In this document: positions 39,250 through 42,342 of the stretch, piece by piece
How the letters are laid out: each line of letters begins with the position of its first letter
Numbering within the stretch: position 1 is the stretch's first letter
DNA from: Candidatus Woesearchaeota archaeon
GTDB taxonomy: Archaea; Nanobdellota; Nanobdellia; Woesearchaeales; UBA10200
Direction: 5' to 3'
Length of the DNA: 42,342 bases
Assembly: GCA_016180275.1 (NCBI GenBank)
Contig: JACPBN010000007.1
Location: 1 to 42,342 of the forward strand
The notes under the pieces: model-generated
The model's database searches: none
Seen by the model: the letters and a program-made list of their open reading frames with translations, nothing else
What the model was told of the DNA's origin: nothing
Made by a program: the position numbers and the translations under genes

Positions 39250-40617
39250 CTACTTCTTCCCGTCAACGTAATACTCTACCAGCTGCTTAACTGCTCTTAC
39301 TGCGCTTTCTGGGAAAGTAAAGCAAGGCACTCCGTTCTCTTCCAAAGATTTGCGCAAGGTCATCGTAAATTCGCCACCTGTAGAAACACATACAATTGGC
39401 TTCTTTCTCAGCTCGTCAAATTCAGAAATGATATCAACAATGTCTGGAGTGATCAAAGGCGTCTGCATCAGAACAAGCACGATTATGATATCTACATTAC
39501 TGTCATTCAAAGCTGCGTCAATCGCCAATCTGTATCTCTCAGTTGTCGCATCTCCTACTAAATCCATTGGGTTGCTGACAACAACTATAGGCGGAAATAC
39601 TTTGCGCAATTCTTTTTTCTTTTTCTCATCCATCTGCGCAAGAGCTAGATTATTATTAACTATAGCGTCTGTTGTAATTATGCCATAGCCTCCGCCGTTA
39701 GTGATTATCTGGACTCTATTTCCTTCTGGCTCAACAGCTTTTTCCAATATTCTTGCTGCATTAAACATTTCTTCCAAAGAAGCAGCGTGGATTATGCCAA
39801 CCTGTCTGAACATCCCAGAGTAAATTGCTGCATTGCCTGCTAAGCTGCCTGTATGGCTCAAAGTAGCCTTGCTGCCTGCCTCTGTTATGCCGCCTTTAAT
39901 TGCAATTACTGGCTTTTTTTTTGTGACATGCTTAGCTACTTCTATGAATTTCTTGCCACGATTTATTCCTTCAACATATAAACAGACAACTTTTGTTTCT
40001 TCATCATTGCCTAAATATTCTAAAATATCTGCTTCATCAAGATTCAGTGCATTTCCATAGCTGATGACTTTTGCAAAACCATAGCCTTCGGTTGTTGCCA
40101 GGTCTAAAATAGTGGAAGCGATTGCACCTGACTGACATGCAAAGCTTATGCTGCCTGGCTTTGGGCGTTTCATGCGATAACGTGGCAGGAATAATGTATC
40201 TAATTTAGTGTAAGTATCTAATGTTCCCAAACAATTTGGGCCGATGATTTTTATTTTGTATTTGTCTAGCAATTTTACTAGTTTTTCTTCTAACTTAAAA
40301 TTACCAATTTCTCTAAAGCCAGCTGTTATCATCACTACGTCTTTAATTCCTTTCTTGCCGCAATGCTCTATTGCTTGCAAAGAAATCTCTGCAGGAACAC
40401 AGCAAACAGCCAATTCAACAGGCTCTTTAATATCAAGAACTGATTTATAGCTGCGGTAATTCAGAACCCTGTCTGCATTAGGATTTACAATATAGATTTT
40501 GCCAGGATAATGCCCGTCAAGAAGATTTCTAAAGACAACATGGCCTATCTTATTAGGATTCTTGCTTACTCCTATGATTGCAATGCTTTTTGCCTTGAAA
40601 AACTTGGTTAAATCCAC
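39250..40617 (-). CDS. ADP-forming acetyl-CoA synthetase, alpha subunit
   Basis: 455 residues. An N-terminal CoA-binding domain (SIAIIGVSKNPNKIGHVVFRNLL, IIGPNCLGTLDT) is followed by two succinyl-CoA-ligase-like domains: GSISFACQSGAIASTILD, then the catalytic His in KATLSHTGSLAGN, and VQIITNGGGYGIITTDAI. This enzyme turns acetyl-CoA, ADP and phosphate into acetate, CoA and ATP, the ATP-yielding last step of sugar or amino acid breakdown in many archaea. Length and motif order fit the separate alpha subunit. The beta subunit gene is divergent, starting at 40903. Confidence 0.92.
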   Translation of the reverse strand: MDLTKFFKAKSIAIIGVSKNPNKIGHVVFRNLLDGHYPGKIYIVNPNADRVLNYRSYKSVLDIKEPVELAVCCVPAEISLQAIEHCGKKGIKDVVMITAGFREIGNFKLEEKLVKLLDKYKIKIIGPNCLGTLDTYTKLDTLFLPRYRMKRPKPGSISFACQSGAIASTILDLATTEGYGFAKVISYGNALNLDEADILEYLGNDEETKVVCLYVEGINRGKKFIEVAKHVTKKKPVIAIKGGITEAGSKATLSHTGSLAGNAAIYSGMFRQVGIIHAASLEEMFNAARILEKAVEPEGNRVQIITNGGGYGIITTDAIVNNNLALAQMDEKKKKELRKVFPPIVVVSNPMDLVGDATTERYRLAIDAALNDSNVDIIIVLVLMQTPLITPDIVDIISEFDELRKKPIVCVSTGGEFTMTLRKSLEENGVPCFTFPESAVRAVKQLVEYYVDGKK

Positions 40618-40902
40618 AGATAACCTCTTTTCTTACTGCTTAAAGTTGTTTTATACTCCACCGCAATTATTTTTCTGAATTTTCTGCGGTTTAATAACAC
40701 GCAACCATAATGCTAAGTCCGAAATTTTGCCTGCTGTTGCGTATATTAGATATTTTGTATGTATTTGAGTGAGATAGTATATACCAGTATATTCACATAT
40801 CTCTCTTAATAAAAATTAAGATAGGCTATTATATAAATATTATGGAAGAGAAAAAATCCTAAAACATACTATTATTTATATTACCAATACTTAACTTTTT
40901 TA
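40618..40902. promoter_or_regulatory. Divergent promoter region of the two acetyl-CoA synthetase genes
   Basis: No gene is supported. On the plus strand TTATTTATA at about 40869-40877 is a TATA box about 26 nt before the ATG at 40903. Inverted repeats are present: CCGCA/TGCGG around 40661-40693, and ACGCAAC/GTTGCGT around 40700-40742. They may be operators or RNA hairpins; no sequence is shared with the structured elements elsewhere. Confidence 0.4.
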
Positions 40903-41592
40903 ATGCAATTAAAAAAAGGCATCTACGCAGAGCATGAAGCAGAGCAGTTTCTAGCAAAAAGCTTGCCTGTTGCAGCTTCTTTATTGACAAAAAAGCATGA
41001 GCAAGCTACCGAGTTTATTAAAAAACAAAAGCTTTCTTATCCTGTTGTACTAAAGCTGATTTCTAAACAAGCATTGCATAAGACAGACATCGGCGGAGTG
41101 AAGATTGCAAAAAGTGAGCAGGAGCTTAATGATCATTACAATGAATTACTTGCTGTTTCTAAAAAGAAAAAACTTAAGATTGCAGGAAAGACAGAAGGAA
41201 TATCAGTCCAGGAATTTATTGAAGGCAAGCAATTGCTTGTTGGCATAAAGAAAGATGCAACATTTGGCCATGTCATAGCCTTTGGGTTTGGAGGCATTCT
41301 AGTTGAAGTGATGAAAGATGTTTCTTTCAGAGTCTGCCCAATCGAAGATCATGATGCACAGCAGATGATTGATGAGCTGAAATTGTCTAAGATTCTTTAT
41401 GGTGTAAGAGGAGATAAGCCAGTTGCATTTAAAGAGCTCAAAAATATCTTGATCAAAGCATCTAAGATTGCAGAGAAGAATCCTGAGATCTCTGAGCTGG
41501 ACATTAATCCGCTGATTATCAACTCCGGCTTGGATAGAAAAAATGCCAGTATCGGTATACGAGCTAGCTTCGGCATGAATGGAATAACATAA
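40903..41592 (+). CDS. ADP-forming acetyl-CoA synthetase, beta subunit, 3' end lost at a chimeric junction
   Basis: The first ~207 residues are a beta subunit with an ATP-grasp domain: YPVVLKLISKQALHKTDIGG, VQEFIEGKQLLVGIKKDATFGHVIAFGFGG, FRVCPIEDHDAQQMI and ISELDINPLIIN. Right after the LDINPLIIN motif (ending 41523) the natural continuation of ~20 residues is absent and the frame reads antisense through an M16 peptidase gene until a chance TAA. So the last ~23 residues given by the reading frame are not real and the true gene end lies elsewhere. Works with the alpha subunit at 39250-40617. Confidence 0.88.
   Translation: MQLKKGIYAEHEAEQFLAKSLPVAASLLTKKHEQATEFIKKQKLSYPVVLKLISKQALHKTDIGGVKIAKSEQELNDHYNELLAVSKKKKLKIAGKTEGISVQEFIEGKQLLVGIKKDATFGHVIAFGFGGILVEVMKDVSFRVCPIEDHDAQQMIDELKLSKILYGVRGDKPVAFKELKNILIKASKIAEKNPEISELDINPLIINSGLDRKNASIGIRASFGMNGIT
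41503..41523. other. Junction of archaeal and bacterial-like DNA
   Basis: The 21 bases here encode INPLIIN of the beta subunit on the plus strand and VDNQRIN of the M16 peptidase on the minus strand. Both readings fit their families up to this point and both fail just beyond it, in opposite directions. That is what a join over a short shared word looks like. Confidence 0.75.
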
Positions 41593-42342
41593 GCCTTGGC
41601 GTTCACGCACTCGAATAAATAACCGAGAGCTCATATTACCGCCTAAAATAATTGCCAGCACTTGGGCGGCCGGTAACCACGGGTGATGATACGGATACGC
41701 CACCAAACCTAAACCGAGCTGGGTTTGCTGGGTATCTTTGTGACGATACACGATGGTTGACTGACGCTGCGATTGACTAAATGGCTTCGGACGCAAACGC
41801 CGGTGCGGTTGTGTATAATTACCAAAATAACGCCGCGCCAACGCCAGTGTATTATGTGGCACATTACCAGCGATCACAAGCTGCATGGTACTAGGCCGAT
41901 AATGCTGCTGCATAAATCGAAAAAAGGCCTGGCGAGGTAAATGAGTAATATTGGGTTTTGGTCCGGCAATATCGTATCCCAGTGGATGGTGTTCGCCAAA
42001 TACTCCCATTTCTAAAACCGTATCCAAGTGCATCAGAGGATTATCTTGATACATGTTAATTTCCTCTACAATCACTCCCCGTTCGCGTTCAATTTCTTTA
42101 GGGTCAAACACTGAATGAAATAACATGTCCGATAATAAATCGAGAGCCAGTTCAGTATGTTGGTTAGCTAACTTAATATAATACAAAGTATGGTCTTTAG
42201 CAGTATAGGCATTGTATTCGGCTCCCACGCTATCAAGCGCCTTGGAAATATCCAGAGTGGTGGGACGCCGGGTAGTACCCTTAAACATCAAGTGTTCTAA
42301 AAAATGGGAAATGCCATTATTGACTTTGGTTTCATAGCGTGA
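41524..42342 (-). CDS. M16 (insulinase-like) zinc peptidase fragment, bacterial type, both ends missing
   Basis: Read from the right edge: SRYETKVNNGISHFLEHLMF, with the inverted zinc motif HFLEH, then the second-site Glu in RERGVIVEEINMYQDNP and the segment LAIILGGNMSSRLFIRVRERQGLCYSIHAE. This is the N-terminal half of an M16 protease of the PqqL/YmxG type. The 5' end is outside the window, and after VDNQRIN (41503) the frame goes on in antisense acetyl-CoA synthetase DNA. Base composition is clearly more GC-rich, with CGC and GGC codons not used by the rest of the window, so it comes from another genome, likely a bacterium such as a CPR member. Confidence 0.85.

Noticed and set aside
39202-39561. 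A 119-aa plus-strand frame
   Set aside because: Antisense to the acetyl-CoA synthetase alpha gene and to the structured element; no protein-like pattern.
1-42342. CRISPR array
   Set aside because: No regularly spaced repeats of 24-40 nt were seen anywhere; the only tandem repeat is the two-unit one near 38,940.

Overview
The window looks like part of a small-genome archaeon of the DPANN type, most like the Woesearchaeota/Pacearchaeota group. Reasons: AT-rich DNA; TATA boxes about 25-35 nt before starts; GGTGA/GGAGG Shine-Dalgarno sequences; an archaeal secF-secD pair; an ADP-forming acetyl-CoA synthetase; a tRNA with a canonical bulge-helix-bulge intron; and many short zinc-ribbon and winged-helix proteins. 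The lineage is inferred from gene content only. The last ~0.8 kb (about 41,503-42,342) does not belong: it is a bacterial-looking M16 peptidase fragment joined through a short shared sequence, probably an assembly chimera.

Layout. 1-2.9 kb: accessory zone with a RelE/YafQ-like toxin and a convergent antitoxin-like ORF, two tRNA-Leu fragments, an intact tRNA-Leu(CAA) with a T-loop intron, and a tyrosine integrase just behind it. 3.0-9.1 kb (minus strand): paired half-size EamA/SMR-like transporters, SecD, a His-rich SecF, and CTP synthase. 9.4-17.8 kb (plus strand): a group-4 hydrogenase-like membrane complex (HyfB, HyfC, HyfE, HyfF, a NuoCD-like large subunit and a NuoB-like small subunit). 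The [NiFe] ligands of the large subunit and all four Fe-S ligand positions of the small subunit are substituted, so it resembles the energy-converting hydrogenase-related (Ehr) complexes and is unlikely to be a hydrogenase. It also carries a 37-codon ORF coupled by ATGA overlaps at both ends and a truncated DUF1016 gene.

18-31.8 kb: M50 protease, FKBP isomerase, SIMPL protein, a methyltransferase, a beta-helix/propeller surface protein, a GbsR/MarR-like regulator followed by a MacB-type ABC export cassette (ATPase, membrane-anchored CARDB-like protein, two FtsX permeases), a MgtC/DUF4010 membrane protein and an ICMT-like methyltransferase. 31.8-41.5 kb: an unrecognised 338-aa protein, a winged-helix protein, GNAT, methyltransferase, membrane protein, zinc ribbons, tRNA-Thr(CGU), a gene with an in-frame TGA, a HEPN-MNT toxin-antitoxin pair and the divergent alpha and beta subunits of ADP-forming acetyl-CoA synthetase.

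The most unexpected pattern is a set of ~190-200-nt intergenic structured elements. Three copies (3885-4085, 18736-18923, 27078-27281) share two conserved internal blocks and a long terminal helix that shows a compensatory base change. Three other intergenic loci (22105-22307, 38998-39212, 20396-20552) share only the architecture of two stacked end helices separated by a bulge on the 3' side. I could not match them to a known RNA family by eye.
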